Assembly: GCF_003864975.1 (NCBI RefSeq)
Contig: NZ_BHGL01000014.1
Location: forward strand, 1-58,783
Length of the DNA stretch: 58,783 nt
Direction: 5' to 3'
Source: Sulfuriferula thiophila
Lineage (GTDB): Bacteria; Pseudomonadota; Gammaproteobacteria; Burkholderiales; Sulfuriferulaceae
The notes under the pieces were generated by a model. It did no database searches. It was given only the letters and a program-made list of their open reading frames with translations, and had not been told where the DNA came from. Within the stretch, counting starts at the first letter, position 1. Each line of letters starts with the position of its first letter. The position numbers were made by a program, and so were the translations under genes. Positions 30,196-38,358 of the stretch are shown one piece after another.

Positions 30196-30894
30196 ATGGC
30201 TAATATCATAGAGGTTAAACAGCTAGGCAAGGATTACGCCACCGCGGCAGGTACGTTTGTCGCGTTGAAATCAGTGAACCTGAGCATCGCCCAGGGTGAG
30301 TTTGTGGCGATCATGGGTCCGTCCGGTTCGGGCAAGTCTACATTTATGAATGTGCTTGGCTGTCTGGATCATCCTACCCGTGGCGAATATAGACTGGCTG
30401 GTGAAAACGTGGCGGCGCTGTCCCCGGATGCACTGGCGCACTTGCGTAACCGGGTAATCGGTTTCGTGTTTCAGGGTTTCAACTTATTGCCGCGCCTGAA
30501 TGCCCGGGATAATGTTGCACTGCCTTTGCTGTACAGGGGTACCGATGGCAGCGAGCGCAGACAGCGCGCCGAAGCCATGCTGGAAAAAGTCGGGCTGGCG
30601 AAGTTCGGTGAACGCCGCCCCAATGAGTTATCCGGTGGTCAGCAGCAGCGGGTGGCGATTGCACGTGCGCTGGCGAATGAGCCGCAATTGATACTCGCCG
30701 ATGAACCTACCGGCAATCTGGATAGCCATACCAGCGAAGAAATCATGGCGCTGTTTACCGAGTTGAATGCCAGTGGCATTACTGTGGTGCTGGTCACGCA
30801 TGAGCCGGATATTGCGCACTATGCCAAGCGCCTGGTGCGCTTCAAGGATGGTGAAATCGTACATGATGGCCGTCCTGAGGAGATCACCGCATGA
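30196..30894 (+). CDS. MacB-type ABC transporter ATPase
   Basis: A 232-residue LolD/MacB-class ATPase with Walker A GPSGSGKST, Q-loop FVFQGFNLLP, signature LSGGQQQRVAIARAL, Walker B LILADEPTGNLDS and the switch His in VLVTHEPD. In E. coli MacB the ATPase and permease are fused; here they are separate genes overlapping by 4 bp. It starts 3 bp after the adaptor gene. It powers the mechanotransmission cycle that drives substrates through the adaptor and TolC duct. Confidence 0.94.
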   Translation: MANIIEVKQLGKDYATAAGTFVALKSVNLSIAQGEFVAIMGPSGSGKSTFMNVLGCLDHPTRGEYRLAGENVAALSPDALAHLRNRVIGFVFQGFNLLPRLNARDNVALPLLYRGTDGSERRQRAEAMLEKVGLAKFGERRPNELSGGQQQRVAIARALANEPQLILADEPTGNLDSHTSEEIMALFTELNASGITVVLVTHEPDIAHYAKRLVRFKDGEIVHDGRPEEITA

Positions 30895-32114
30895 TGGGGC
30901 TGGCGATGCTGGCGGAAGCCTGGCGGGCAATTATCGCCAACCGCCTGCGTTCTTTTCTCACCATGCTGGGCATGGTGATTGGCGTAGCGGCAGTAGTGCT
31001 GATGCTGGCGGTAGGGCAGGGCGCGCAAAGCGCTATCGACGAGACCATCAGTTCTATGGGCAGCAACCTGTTTATAGTGCTGTCCGGTGCCACGACTTCC
31101 GGCGGGCAGCGCATGGGGCTGGGCACCGCACCTACTCTGACTATGGCCGACGCACAGGCCATCGCCGAGTTGCCCAATATCGCCGCCTCTGCGCCCGTGC
31201 AGCCCGGCACTGCGGCGACGGTGTACGCGGGGAATAACTGGAGTACGTCAATTACCGGCGTGACGCCAGATTATCTGCAAGTCCGTAACTGGGGGGTGGA
31301 ATCCGGTTTTGCTTTTACCGATGCCGATGTGCGTAGCGCGGCTCGCGTGGCGCTGATCGGCAAAACGGTTGCCGATAATCTTTTCGGTGATGAGAATCCC
31401 GTGGGTAAAACCATGCGCATCAAGCAGAGCCCGTTTACGGTGGTCGGTGTGCTCGAAACCAAAGGCCAGAGCGTGGATGGGCGGGATCAGGATGATGTGG
31501 TGATCGTCCCCATCACCACGGCTCAGCGTAAGTTATTCGGCAGCCAGTTTCCCGGCAGTGTGCGTTTTATCATGGTGCAAGGCAGCTCCGCCGAGGCTAT
31601 GCCGGGTATCGAAAAGGAAATGAATGAGTTGCTGCGCGCCCGGCATCGCATCGCTGACGGCGCCGACGCTGATTTTACGGTGCGCAACCTCTCTGCCATG
31701 GCCGAGGCTTCCGCCGCCGCTACGCGCATCATGTCGTATGTGCTGGGTGCCATCGCATCCATCTCGCTGATTGTCGGCGGGATAGGCATCATGAATATCA
31801 TGCTGGTGTCCGTCACCGAGCGCACTCGCGAGATTGGCATTCGTATTGCTATCGGCGCACGGCATCGTGACATACTGCTGCAATTCCTGCTGGAAGCGAT
31901 CGCCATTTCGCTGATTGGCTGCTTGATCGGCGTGGGTCTGGGCGTGGGCGGGGCATGGGCGGTGCAGAAATTCGCCGGGTTCCCGGTGCTGGTCACGTTT
32001 GACATCATGCTGCTGGCTTTCGGGGTTGCGGCAGCAGTGGGCATCTTCTTTGGTTTCTACCCGGCGCGCCGTGCGGCGCTGATGAATCCGATCGATGCGT
32101 TGAGATACCAGTAG
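30891..32114 (+). CDS. MacB-type ABC transporter permease
   Basis: A 407-residue FtsX/MacB-family permease. One N-terminal membrane helix (about residues 20-45) precedes a large periplasmic MacB_PCD domain (about 50-250), followed by three C-terminal membrane helices with the conserved GGIGIMNIMLVSVTERTREIG segment and the closing YPARRAALMNPIDALRY. The start overlaps the ATPase stop (ATGA). It completes the tripartite efflux operon from 27342. Only a short hairpin follows (32116-32133, GCCTTTG/CAAAGGC) without a T-tract. Confidence 0.94.
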   Translation: MMGLAMLAEAWRAIIANRLRSFLTMLGMVIGVAAVVLMLAVGQGAQSAIDETISSMGSNLFIVLSGATTSGGQRMGLGTAPTLTMADAQAIAELPNIAASAPVQPGTAATVYAGNNWSTSITGVTPDYLQVRNWGVESGFAFTDADVRSAARVALIGKTVADNLFGDENPVGKTMRIKQSPFTVVGVLETKGQSVDGRDQDDVVIVPITTAQRKLFGSQFPGSVRFIMVQGSSAEAMPGIEKEMNELLRARHRIADGADADFTVRNLSAMAEASAAATRIMSYVLGAIASISLIVGGIGIMNIMLVSVTERTREIGIRIAIGARHRDILLQFLLEAIAISLIGCLIGVGLGVGGAWAVQKFAGFPVLVTFDIMLLAFGVAAAVGIFFGFYPARRAALMNPIDALRYQ

Positions 32115-32250
32115 TGCCTTTGCAAACAAAGGCGTGTTATGCACAGGATTTGCGCAATAATTTGTACTGCAATTTCAATACGACTATCCAGCAATGTATG
32201 ACAAATAAAAAATCGAATGCAAGAATAGTGGAACTGCCATCGACAACTGC

Positions 32251-32541
32251 TTACGCAGCAATCGGTATCATTTGATCTAGCTGAGTTTCAATCGAATTGC
32301 GCGCTTCGCGTAACTCGTATTCATCTTGCAAACCCATCCAAAACTGGACAGATGTGCCAAATACCTTGGCAAGGCGTAGCGCAGTATCAGCGGTAATGCC
32401 ACGTTTACCTAAAACGATCTCATTGATGCGGCGAGGCGGCACACTGATGGCATGAGCGAGTTTTGTTTGGCTAATAGCCATCGGTTGCAAGAATTCCTCG
32501 AGCAAAATTTCGCCAGGGTGAATGTTATGTAATTTATCCAT
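32251..32541 (-). CDS. higA: HigA family antitoxin
   Basis: A 96-residue XRE-type helix-turn-helix protein (MDKLHNIHPGEILLEEFLQP, then SQTKLAHAISVPPRRINEIV), the usual HigA layout and length. It should bind and neutralise HigB and repress the operon through the upstream palindrome. It lies 10 bp downstream of higB, the toxin-first order typical of higBA. A GGAG-like site precedes the ATG. Confidence 0.92.
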   Translation of the reverse strand: MDKLHNIHPGEILLEEFLQPMAISQTKLAHAISVPPRRINEIVLGKRGITADTALRLAKVFGTSVQFWMGLQDEYELREARNSIETQLDQMIPIAA

Positions 32542-32551
32542 GTCGTACTCC

Positions 32552-32833
32552 TTAATGATAATCCACTATCTCAACTGCGCTGGGGCCATTAGCCGACCAG
32601 ATAAAACAAATACGCCATTGGTCATTGATGCGGATGCTATGTTGCCCTTTGCGATCATGTTTTAGTGCCTCAAGCCGATTGGCTGGCGGCACACGCAAGT
32701 CATTTAATAATAGTGCCTTATCCAGCATAAATAACTTGCGTAAAGCAACTTGCTGAATATCGCGCGGAAACTTGCGAGACACGTTGCCATGCCAAATTTT
32801 TTCAGTTTCCTTGGAAGCGAAGTTAATAATCAT
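32552..32833 (-). CDS. higB: HigB family toxin (RelE superfamily)
   Basis: A 93-residue protein starting MIINFASKETEKIWHG with the family core LRVPPANRLEALKHDRKGQHSIRINDQWRICFIW. HigB toxins are ribosome-dependent mRNA interferases, and the conserved basic residues and C-terminal IVDYH are present. Nothing looks broken, so the toxin is probably active. It is the first gene of the minus-strand higBA operon; a perfect palindrome sits 8 bp upstream. Confidence 0.93.
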   Translation of the reverse strand: MIINFASKETEKIWHGNVSRKFPRDIQQVALRKLFMLDKALLLNDLRVPPANRLEALKHDRKGQHSIRINDQWRICFIWSANGPSAVEIVDYH

Positions 32834-32841
32834 ATATAACT

Positions 32842-32858
32842 ATAACGCATAGCGTTAT
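32842..32858. promoter_or_regulatory. palindromic operator of higBA
   Basis: ATAACGC-ATA-GCGTTAT is a perfect 7-3-7 palindrome immediately upstream of the higB start. Its position fits autorepression by HigA or the HigBA complex. Confidence 0.65.
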
Positions 32859-33291
32859 GGTATGCCAATGCAATTATACTCTGGCCGAATTGGGGAGTGA
32901 ATTTCACAGGCTGGGTTAAGCGTAGCGATATCCTGCAACATCTGGCATATAAGGCAATTGAATGTAAGAAAGTTAGTGCTCCAGTCGCGCAAAATCATGC
33001 GAGGCACATCTTTTGGCTTATCGGATAAAACATTCAGCCGCACACTATCTTCTCCGTATTATGTGTCTTTGTTAATGCCAAGTCTTAGCTGCCGACTATA
33101 GGCGATTGAAATCTATAAATAGTTAAGATGAGTAAGTTCTAGCTAGACATGGATTGCGGACAAAATAGCCAACTCGTTGCAAAAAAACAACACAAAGCTA
33201 AAAAGCACTTGCGACTGGCATACCCCATCAGGCACAATCGCCTCAGCTTCCTGATAAGGAAGTACTTTTACTTTTCCAATTGGAGATTCAT
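32859..33291. other. gene-free interval between higBA and the porin
   Basis: About 430 bp without a convincing gene. It contains a weak 62-codon frame on the minus strand (32855-33043) with no family resemblance and no ribosome site. Near the right end lie the porin promoter (33209-33238) and leader. The left part may be remnant sequence from the arrival of higBA; no repeat or insertion-sequence end was recognised. Confidence 0.5.
33209..33238 (+). promoter_or_regulatory. putative porin promoter
   Basis: TTGCGA (33209-33214) and CACAAT (33233-33238) are separated by 18 bp. This leaves a leader of about 48 bases with a GGAG ribosome site before the ATG at 33292. Confidence 0.4.
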
Positions 33292-34404
33292 ATGAACAAA
33301 AAACTGATCGCGCTGGCTATCGCTACCGCTGTATCTGCACCTGCAATGGCTGCTACCAGCAACGTTGATGTCTATGGTTTGATGTCTGTTGGTGTTGATT
33401 CTGTTACCAACAACAACGCTGGTGCTGGTGATTCTACCAAGCGTGTTGGTCGTGTGTCTGATTACGCTTCCCGTATCGGTTTCAAAGGTACTGAAGATCT
33501 GGGTAACGGTTTAGCTGCTACTTGGCAGATTGAACAGCAGATTAATTCAGACGGCGTTGGCACTGGTGCTTTTGCTGGTGCTGGTATGCGTAACACCTTT
33601 GTTGGCTTGAAGAGCAAAGATCTGGGTGAAGTACGCGTAGGTAAGCATGACACCCCATACAAAATGTCTACCGGCCGTTTTGACGTGTTTGCTGACACCT
33701 TGGGCGACTACAACGGTTTGGTTGGCGCTTCAACTGCCACAGCAGCGGGTAGCTATTTTGACCAGCGCACCAACAACACAGTTGCTTACCTGACACCTAA
33801 CTTCTCCGGTTTCAGCGCGGCTGGTTCTTATGTATTTGGTGCTGAAACAGCAACTTCCGGTTCTGCTTCTACCGGTAACGCTTACTCTCTGGCTGCGATG
33901 TACGAAGCAGGTCCTTTGTACCTGACCGCTGCTTACGAACGTCATAATATCGGTTCTGCTAGCACTGGTACTCTTGCTGCACCAGCCGGTAATGGCAACG
34001 TTGAAGAAAAAGCATGGAAACTTGGTGCTTCTTACAGCATCATGGATTTCACTTTGGCTGCTCTGTATGAGAAAACCGATGACAATTTCAATGCGGGTTC
34101 TAACTTATACGGCCACCGTACCTGGTTCCTGTCTGGTAAATACCAGATGGGCGCAACTGCGCTTAAGGCATCCTATGCTAACGCAGGTAGCGATAACCAA
34201 TCAGCAACCGTTTCTAACGGCGCAAAGTTGTACACTTTAGGTGCTGATTACGCATTCAGCAAGCGTACCACTGTGTACGCGTTGTACACCAAGATCAGCA
34301 ATGATGCTGGTGCGGCTTACAACTTCGCATACAACCCAGCTACGGGTGTAGGCGCAGGTGACACTGTAAGCGGTATGTCTTTGGGTCTGAAGCACTCCTT
34401 CTAA
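33292..34404 (+). CDS. general outer-membrane porin (betaproteobacterial type)
   Basis: A 370-residue porin with a signal peptide MNKKLIALAIATAVSAPAMA (20 residues). The mature N-terminus (TSNVDVYGLMSVGVD) and the C-terminal strand ending LGLKHSF are typical of 16-stranded trimeric Gram-negative porins. Other family landmarks are RIGFKGTEDLGNGLAATWQIE and FVGLKSKDLGEVRVGKHDTPYK. I chose the ATG at 33292, 8 bp after GGAG, over an in-frame TTG at 33280. Codon choice is strongly biased (frequent GGT, GCT, AAC), as expected of a highly expressed gene. A strong terminator follows. Confidence 0.93.
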   Translation: MNKKLIALAIATAVSAPAMAATSNVDVYGLMSVGVDSVTNNNAGAGDSTKRVGRVSDYASRIGFKGTEDLGNGLAATWQIEQQINSDGVGTGAFAGAGMRNTFVGLKSKDLGEVRVGKHDTPYKMSTGRFDVFADTLGDYNGLVGASTATAAGSYFDQRTNNTVAYLTPNFSGFSAAGSYVFGAETATSGSASTGNAYSLAAMYEAGPLYLTAAYERHNIGSASTGTLAAPAGNGNVEEKAWKLGASYSIMDFTLAALYEKTDDNFNAGSNLYGHRTWFLSGKYQMGATALKASYANAGSDNQSATVSNGAKLYTLGADYAFSKRTTVYALYTKISNDAGAAYNFAYNPATGVGAGDTVSGMSLGLKHSF

Positions 34405-34438
34405 TCTCGCGCTGGCATTTGCCAGCTAGGGTTTAAAA

Positions 34439-34476
34439 GAGTTTAAAACAGGCGACTTCGGTCGCCTGTTTTTTTT
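34439..34476 (+). terminator. porin terminator, copy A of a duplicated sequence
   Basis: The stem CAGGCGAC/GTCGCCTG with loop TTCG, followed by T8, sits 34 bp after the porin stop. The 38-base segment starting GAGTTTAAAACAGG recurs almost unchanged at 35320-35358 after the toxin-antitoxin pair. The similarity extends upstream into GCATT-x-GCCAG with a 10-base gap. Confidence 0.93.
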
Positions 34477-34543
34477 CGTCACTGATTGGCGTACTGGATA
34501 TACAAGGCAGGAATACCTGTTGTGATAGAGAAGCAATGCGTCC

Positions 34544-34585
34544 TTGCATAGTTATAAACACCGGTGTATAAACGCATATACACCG
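34544..34585 (+). promoter_or_regulatory. promoter and operator of the RHH-PIN toxin-antitoxin operon
   Basis: TTGCAT (34544-34549) and TATAAA (34567-34572) with a 17-bp spacer form a sigma-70 promoter. A perfect inverted repeat CGGTGTATA-N6-TATACACCG (34562-34570 and 34577-34585) overlaps the -10 box, the expected place for autorepression by the ribbon-helix-helix antitoxin. Confidence 0.7.
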
Positions 34586-34600
34586 ATTATGGAGAGAATG

Positions 34601-34840
34601 ATGAATACGATACGCTGGAATGTTGCTGTTTCTGCCGATACCGATCAATCCCTGCGCATGTTTCTGGCAAGCCAGGGCGGGGGCAGAAAAGGTGATTTGT
34701 CGCGTTTTATTGAAGAGGCAGTGCAAGCGCATATTTTGGAACTGACAGCCGAACAGGTGAAATCTGCTAATGCAAATGTGAACGAAGCCGATTTAACCGC
34801 GATGGTTGATGAAGCCATTCAGTGGGCGCGTAAGCGCTGA
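34601..34840 (+). CDS. ribbon-helix-helix antitoxin
   Basis: A 79-residue protein. The N-terminal strand and helices (TIRWNVAVSADTDQSLRMFL, then KGDLSRFIEEAV) fit a CopG/Arc-type ribbon-helix-helix DNA-binding domain. The acidic/helical C-terminus (about 48-79) would wrap the toxin. GGAGAG lies 4-5 bases before the ATG at 34601; an ATG at 34598 is also possible. It overlaps the PIN toxin gene by one base. The palindrome just upstream is its probable operator. Confidence 0.82.
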   Translation: MNTIRWNVAVSADTDQSLRMFLASQGGGRKGDLSRFIEEAVQAHILELTAEQVKSANANVNEADLTAMVDEAIQWARKR

Positions 34841-35250
34841 TGCGGGTCGTTCTGGATAGCAACATTCTATTCAGTGCGCTAATCTCGCCGTATGGTGCGC
34901 CAGATAGGCTCTATCGTGCCTGGCGTTCGGCTCGCTTTGAAGTGGTGACGTCACGGTTGCAACTCGATGAAATTCGGCGAGCCAGTCGCTATCCCAAGTT
35001 GCAGGCTGTTCTGCAAGCCGCCAAGGTTGGCGTCATGATCAATAATCTGCAACGCGCCGTGGTGCTGGAGCGTCTGACCATTGAGATTAAAACTGCTGAT
35101 CCTGACGATGCATTTTTGCTGGCTATGGCCTTGGCGGGCGATGCAGACTATCTGGTGACGGGTGATCGGCGTGCTGGTTTGCTGCAACGAGGGCATATTG
35201 AGCGCACTCGAATTGTCACGCCTGCGGTATTTTGCGCCGAGTTGCTATGA
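34840..35250 (+). CDS. PIN-domain toxin (PIN_3/COG1569 type)
   Basis: A 136-residue PIN nuclease. The first catalytic Asp is in MRVVLDSNILFSALIS, and further acidic residues are in LDEIRRA and KTADPDDAFLLAMALAGDADYLVTGD, completing the PIN acidic cluster. PIN toxins cleave RNA, often tRNA or rRNA. Translation is coupled to the antitoxin by TGATG overlap. It is intact and so probably a functional type II module. It sits between two copies of the porin terminator, suggesting acquisition or duplication at this site. Confidence 0.85.
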   Translation: MRVVLDSNILFSALISPYGAPDRLYRAWRSARFEVVTSRLQLDEIRRASRYPKLQAVLQAAKVGVMINNLQRAVVLERLTIEIKTADPDDAFLLAMALAGDADYLVTGDRRAGLLQRGHIERTRIVTPAVFCAELL

Positions 35251-35319
35251 ATCGTATAAATGCAAATATTAGACTTGTTTTTTCGACGATCAGATAAACA
35301 GGAGAGCATTAGCCAGTCA

Positions 35320-35358
35320 GAGTTTAAAACAGGCGACTTCAGTCGCCTGTTTTTTTTT
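35320..35358 (+). terminator. terminator copy B (after the PIN toxin)
   Basis: The same stem-loop as after the porin (CAGGCGAC/GTCGCCTG, loop TTCA here) followed by T9. Including the upstream AGTTTAAAA it is nearly identical to 34439-34476. It ends the RHH-PIN transcript. Confidence 0.92.
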
Positions 35359-35484
35359 GCCATTAACCCATGTAGCAAGTTGCTTGGTTGGTTGGGAAGA
35401 GAATTTAACAATCGTTAACTTTGCACGACTAGCGCGGATTCAGTGATATGAGTTAATCTGTATTTTTAATAATGGAGAAGACAA

Positions 35485-35904
35485 ATGAGCTTTATCAGTG
35501 AGTTTAAAGAGTTTGCAATCAAGGGTAATGTGATCGATCTGGCGGTGGGTGTGATCATCGGCGGCGCGTTTGGCAAAATCGTCGATTCGTTTGTTAAAGA
35601 TATCGTTATGCCTATGGTCGGTCAGTTGGTCGGCGGGGTGGATTTCAAGCAGCTGTACCTGAATCTGGGTGATCGGACTTTTGCCACTTTGGAACTGGCA
35701 GAAAAAGCCGGCGCGCCATTGATTAAATACGGTGCGTTCATTAATACCGTAGTGGATTTCACCATCGTTGCACTGGCTATCTTTGTTGCGGTCAAGGCTA
35801 TTAACAAAATGAAGAAAGAGGCCCCTGCTGCACCAGCGGCCCCAGCCGAGCCGGCTGAAGAAATTGTGTTGTTACGCCAGATTCGTGATAGCCTGAAAAA
35901 ATAA
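35485..35904 (+). CDS. mscL: large-conductance mechanosensitive channel MscL
   Basis: A 139-residue protein with the MscL N-terminus [32 protein letters not shown] (first helix pair), a periplasmic loop and second membrane helix (about residues 78-100). A C-terminal cytoplasmic helix ([15 protein letters not shown]) follows an Ala/Pro linker (about 112-123). The pentameric channel opens under hypo-osmotic stress to release solutes. GGAGAAG precedes the ATG. It is a single gene. Confidence 0.97.
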   Translation: MSFISEFKEFAIKGNVIDLAVGVIIGGAFGKIVDSFVKDIVMPMVGQLVGGVDFKQLYLNLGDRTFATLELAEKAGAPLIKYGAFINTVVDFTIVALAIFVAVKAINKMKKEAPAAPAAPAEPAEEIVLLRQIRDSLKK

Positions 35905-36046
35905 GAATTGGGCCAGCACCTGCCCGGTTCATGAGTATTCTGGCATGAGTGGGCAAGCGCAACCTGGATAAATTGACTGCATTGGTCTTTTTTTCAGGTT
36001 GTGTAACAATGCGCCTTATAAAATAAGAAGGGGGCAGGTGGTGGTG

Positions 36047-37603
36047 ATGTTCGGTTCAGCTGACGGCGATGCAGTCGCCGAGCGGCGTAAGCGCTTACAA
36101 CAAAAAATACAGGAAGATTCTGCGTTGCCCGCTTTGGGTAGCTCAGTGTCTCAAGTCGTACAGATTGCTTCATCCAACCATGAAGCTGTGCACAGTCTGG
36201 CGCATTTCATTTTATCCGATGTGGCATTAACGCAGAAGATATTAAGCATGGCCAATACCGTCGGCTATCGCACAGCGTCGGGCGCTCCGGTAACAACTAT
36301 TTCCAAAGCGATTTTTCTGCTCGGTTTCGATGCGGTGAAGACGATCGCGCTGACTATGCTGCTGGTCGAGGGCATGAGCGGCAAGTCTGCCCAGAGCGTG
36401 CGGCGTGAGCTGGTGCATGCACTGGGCGCAAGCCTGGTCGGGCGCGAATTGGCGCGGCGCAGTTCATTCAAGGATGCAGAAGAGGCATCTGTGGTCGGAT
36501 TGTTCAAAAATCTCGGCCGCCTGCTGGTAGTGATGCATGATCCGGATTCCTATGAAGAAATCATGGCCTTGAGCGCGACGGGTGCCTGCTCGCCGGCACA
36601 AGCGGCAATGCAGGTGCTGGGCTGCGGTTTTGACAGTCTGGCCGAAGCGGTGCTGCGTCAGTGGCAAATTCCTTCTACCATTATCAAAGCGTTGGCACCT
36701 TTGCCATCCAGTGCATTAAAAGCCGCTGCAACACGGCAGGACTGGCTGCAGCAAGTGGCCGCTTTCAGTTCGGAAGTGGTCATGTTGTTATCTCACACGG
36801 GCAAAACAGATACGGGATTGATGACCCGAAATTTGCTGGGCCGGTACGGCGCTGCACTGGATCTGGATAGCGCCACGTTAAATGAGTTGCTGGCACGAGT
36901 TGCAGAAGATACGCAGACCCTGACCAATACCATCTGTCCGATGATGGTGCCCGCTGCTGCTGTGGTGCCTGAGCCAGTCGTTGTGACATCGTCGGGGATA
37001 GACAGTGCGCTGGATGGTTTTCTGTTGGTGGCTGCCGATGTGCGTGCAGTGCAGAACGGCCAGCGTCACCCCAGCGGCAAGCCGATAAATGCACGTGATT
37101 TGCTGCTGGCGGGGGTGCAGGATGTGACCGAGATGGTGGCTTCGGGGCGCTGCAAAGTGAATGACCTGATCATGCTGGTGCTGGAGACGCTGTACCACAG
37201 TATGGGGTTCCGTTTTGCTACAGCGTGTATTAAAGACGTCAAATCGCAGCAGTTCCGCGCGCGTATTTCTTTGGGTGAAGATAACCAGCATCGTCAGGCT
37301 GGTTTTGTATTCCCTGTCGTGAGCAGTCGCGATATATTCCATCTGGCGATGCAGAATGATGTGGATGTGCTGATTTCGGATGCGACTGTGGCGAATGTGC
37401 GCGCGCTGATGCCGGCCTGGCATACCAAATTATTGCCGGATGCAGCGAGCTTTATTGTGCTGCCGCTGGTGGTGCACAAGCAGCCTTTTGGTTTGCTTTA
37501 CGCAGATCGGGCCTGCGTAGCGGCCGAGGGTGTGCCGTCGGATGAAGCGGCGCTAATCAAAACGCTTAAGGCGCAAATCATGACGGCGCTGTTGCCGCGC
37601 TAA
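36047..37603 (+). CDS. HDOD and GAF-like signalling protein
   Basis: A 518-residue cytoplasmic protein. Residues ~15-220 form an HDOD domain (LPALGSSVSQVVQIASSNH, then DVALTQKILSMANTVGYR and the helical core with ISKAIFLLGFDAVK). HDOD resembles HD domains but lacks the HD catalytic pair. Residues ~350-515 look like a GAF domain (LVLETLYHSMGFRFATACIKD ... FIVLPLVVHKQPFGLLYADR). The ligand is unknown. AGAAGGGGG lies 12-20 bp upstream; ATG 36047 is the conservative start, though GTG codons at 36038-36044 are equally possible. Its stop overlaps the convergent SPOR gene by 4 bp. Confidence 0.88.
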   Translation: MFGSADGDAVAERRKRLQQKIQEDSALPALGSSVSQVVQIASSNHEAVHSLAHFILSDVALTQKILSMANTVGYRTASGAPVTTISKAIFLLGFDAVKTIALTMLLVEGMSGKSAQSVRRELVHALGASLVGRELARRSSFKDAEEASVVGLFKNLGRLLVVMHDPDSYEEIMALSATGACSPAQAAMQVLGCGFDSLAEAVLRQWQIPSTIIKALAPLPSSALKAAATRQDWLQQVAAFSSEVVMLLSHTGKTDTGLMTRNLLGRYGAALDLDSATLNELLARVAEDTQTLTNTICPMMVPAAAVVPEPVVVTSSGIDSALDGFLLVAADVRAVQNGQRHPSGKPINARDLLLAGVQDVTEMVASGRCKVNDLIMLVLETLYHSMGFRFATACIKDVKSQQFRARISLGEDNQHRQAGFVFPVVSSRDIFHLAMQNDVDVLISDATVANVRALMPAWHTKLLPDAASFIVLPLVVHKQPFGLLYADRACVAAEGVPSDEAALIKTLKAQIMTALLPR

Positions 37604-38358
37604 GGCGTTTTGCAGGCGGTTTTTTTCAATACCGGGCCGCCAAATTCGGCCTGGATTTTCCTGATTTTGTCATGTTCGTCAGCGCTCAGGTTGCTCAGGG
37701 TAAAGGTGCGCGCAGCTTTGCCCCGTGCTTCGATATGAGCAGCAATACCCAGTTTCTTCAAATTCTCGACGCGGACATTGGCAATGGCTTCCTTGGAGTA
37801 TAGCCCCATGGATATCGCGTTCTGCCATTTGCCGTCGCGTACCACGGTTACATCTTTAATCCCTTTTGCCTGTAATTCGGTCACCTTGTTGTCGGCATCT
37901 TCTTTGGTTCTGAGCGGTGGGTAGTACACCCAGTAAGGGCCGCCGTGGGTAGCCGCATCTTCCGAGCTAAGCCGATCGCCAAGTTTTAGGCGGTTCAGGC
38001 GGATTTGCGCATCTTCGACGCGGTTGATCGCGATCGGCCCCCATGCTATGCATACGCCAGGAATCACCGGTTTGGCTTCGGGCGCAGGATTTTCCGGTTC
38101 AGGCGGTGTGGCTGATTCGGCGCTGGCTGGTGCGGCATCAGCGACCGTGGCAGCGGTTTTCGCTGCATCTGCTGTTGCGACGACAGGGGCAGGTGCTGGT
38201 TCAGGTTCGGCTTTAGCGGGCAGGGCAGGCTCAGTGACTATGCGGATTTTTTCCGGATTCAGTTCGGCAGGGGCGGGTTGCGGTGCAGGCTGGCCCCACT
38301 GTATCCAGGCAAAGGTGACTAAATTGAGCAGCAGTAGTAATAAAACCAGTAGTCTCAA
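37600..38358 (-). CDS. SPOR domain protein
   Basis: A 252-residue protein with one N-terminal membrane helix (about residues 2-18), a long Ala/Pro/Glu-rich linker (about 20-98) and a C-terminal SPOR-like fold (about 100-245, including GPYWVYYPPLRTKEDADNKVTELQ). SPOR domains bind denuded glycan strands at the division septum. It overlaps coaX by 4 bp and is the third gene of birA-coaX-SPOR. Its exact role in cell division or envelope is inferred from the domain. Confidence 0.85.
   Translation of the reverse strand: MRLLVLLLLLLNLVTFAWIQWGQPAPQPAPAELNPEKIRIVTEPALPAKAEPEPAPAPVVATADAAKTAATVADAAPASAESATPPEPENPAPEAKPVIPGVCIAWGPIAINRVEDAQIRLNRLKLGDRLSSEDAATHGGPYWVYYPPLRTKEDADNKVTELQAKGIKDVTVVRDGKWQNAISMGLYSKEAIANVRVENLKKLGIAAHIEARGKAARTFTLSNLSADEHDKIRKIQAEFGGPVLKKTACKTP

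Noticed and set aside
32855-33043. 62-codon frame on the minus strand upstream of the porin
   Set aside because: No ribosome site, no recognisable domain and unremarkable composition; it overlaps the higBA operator region.
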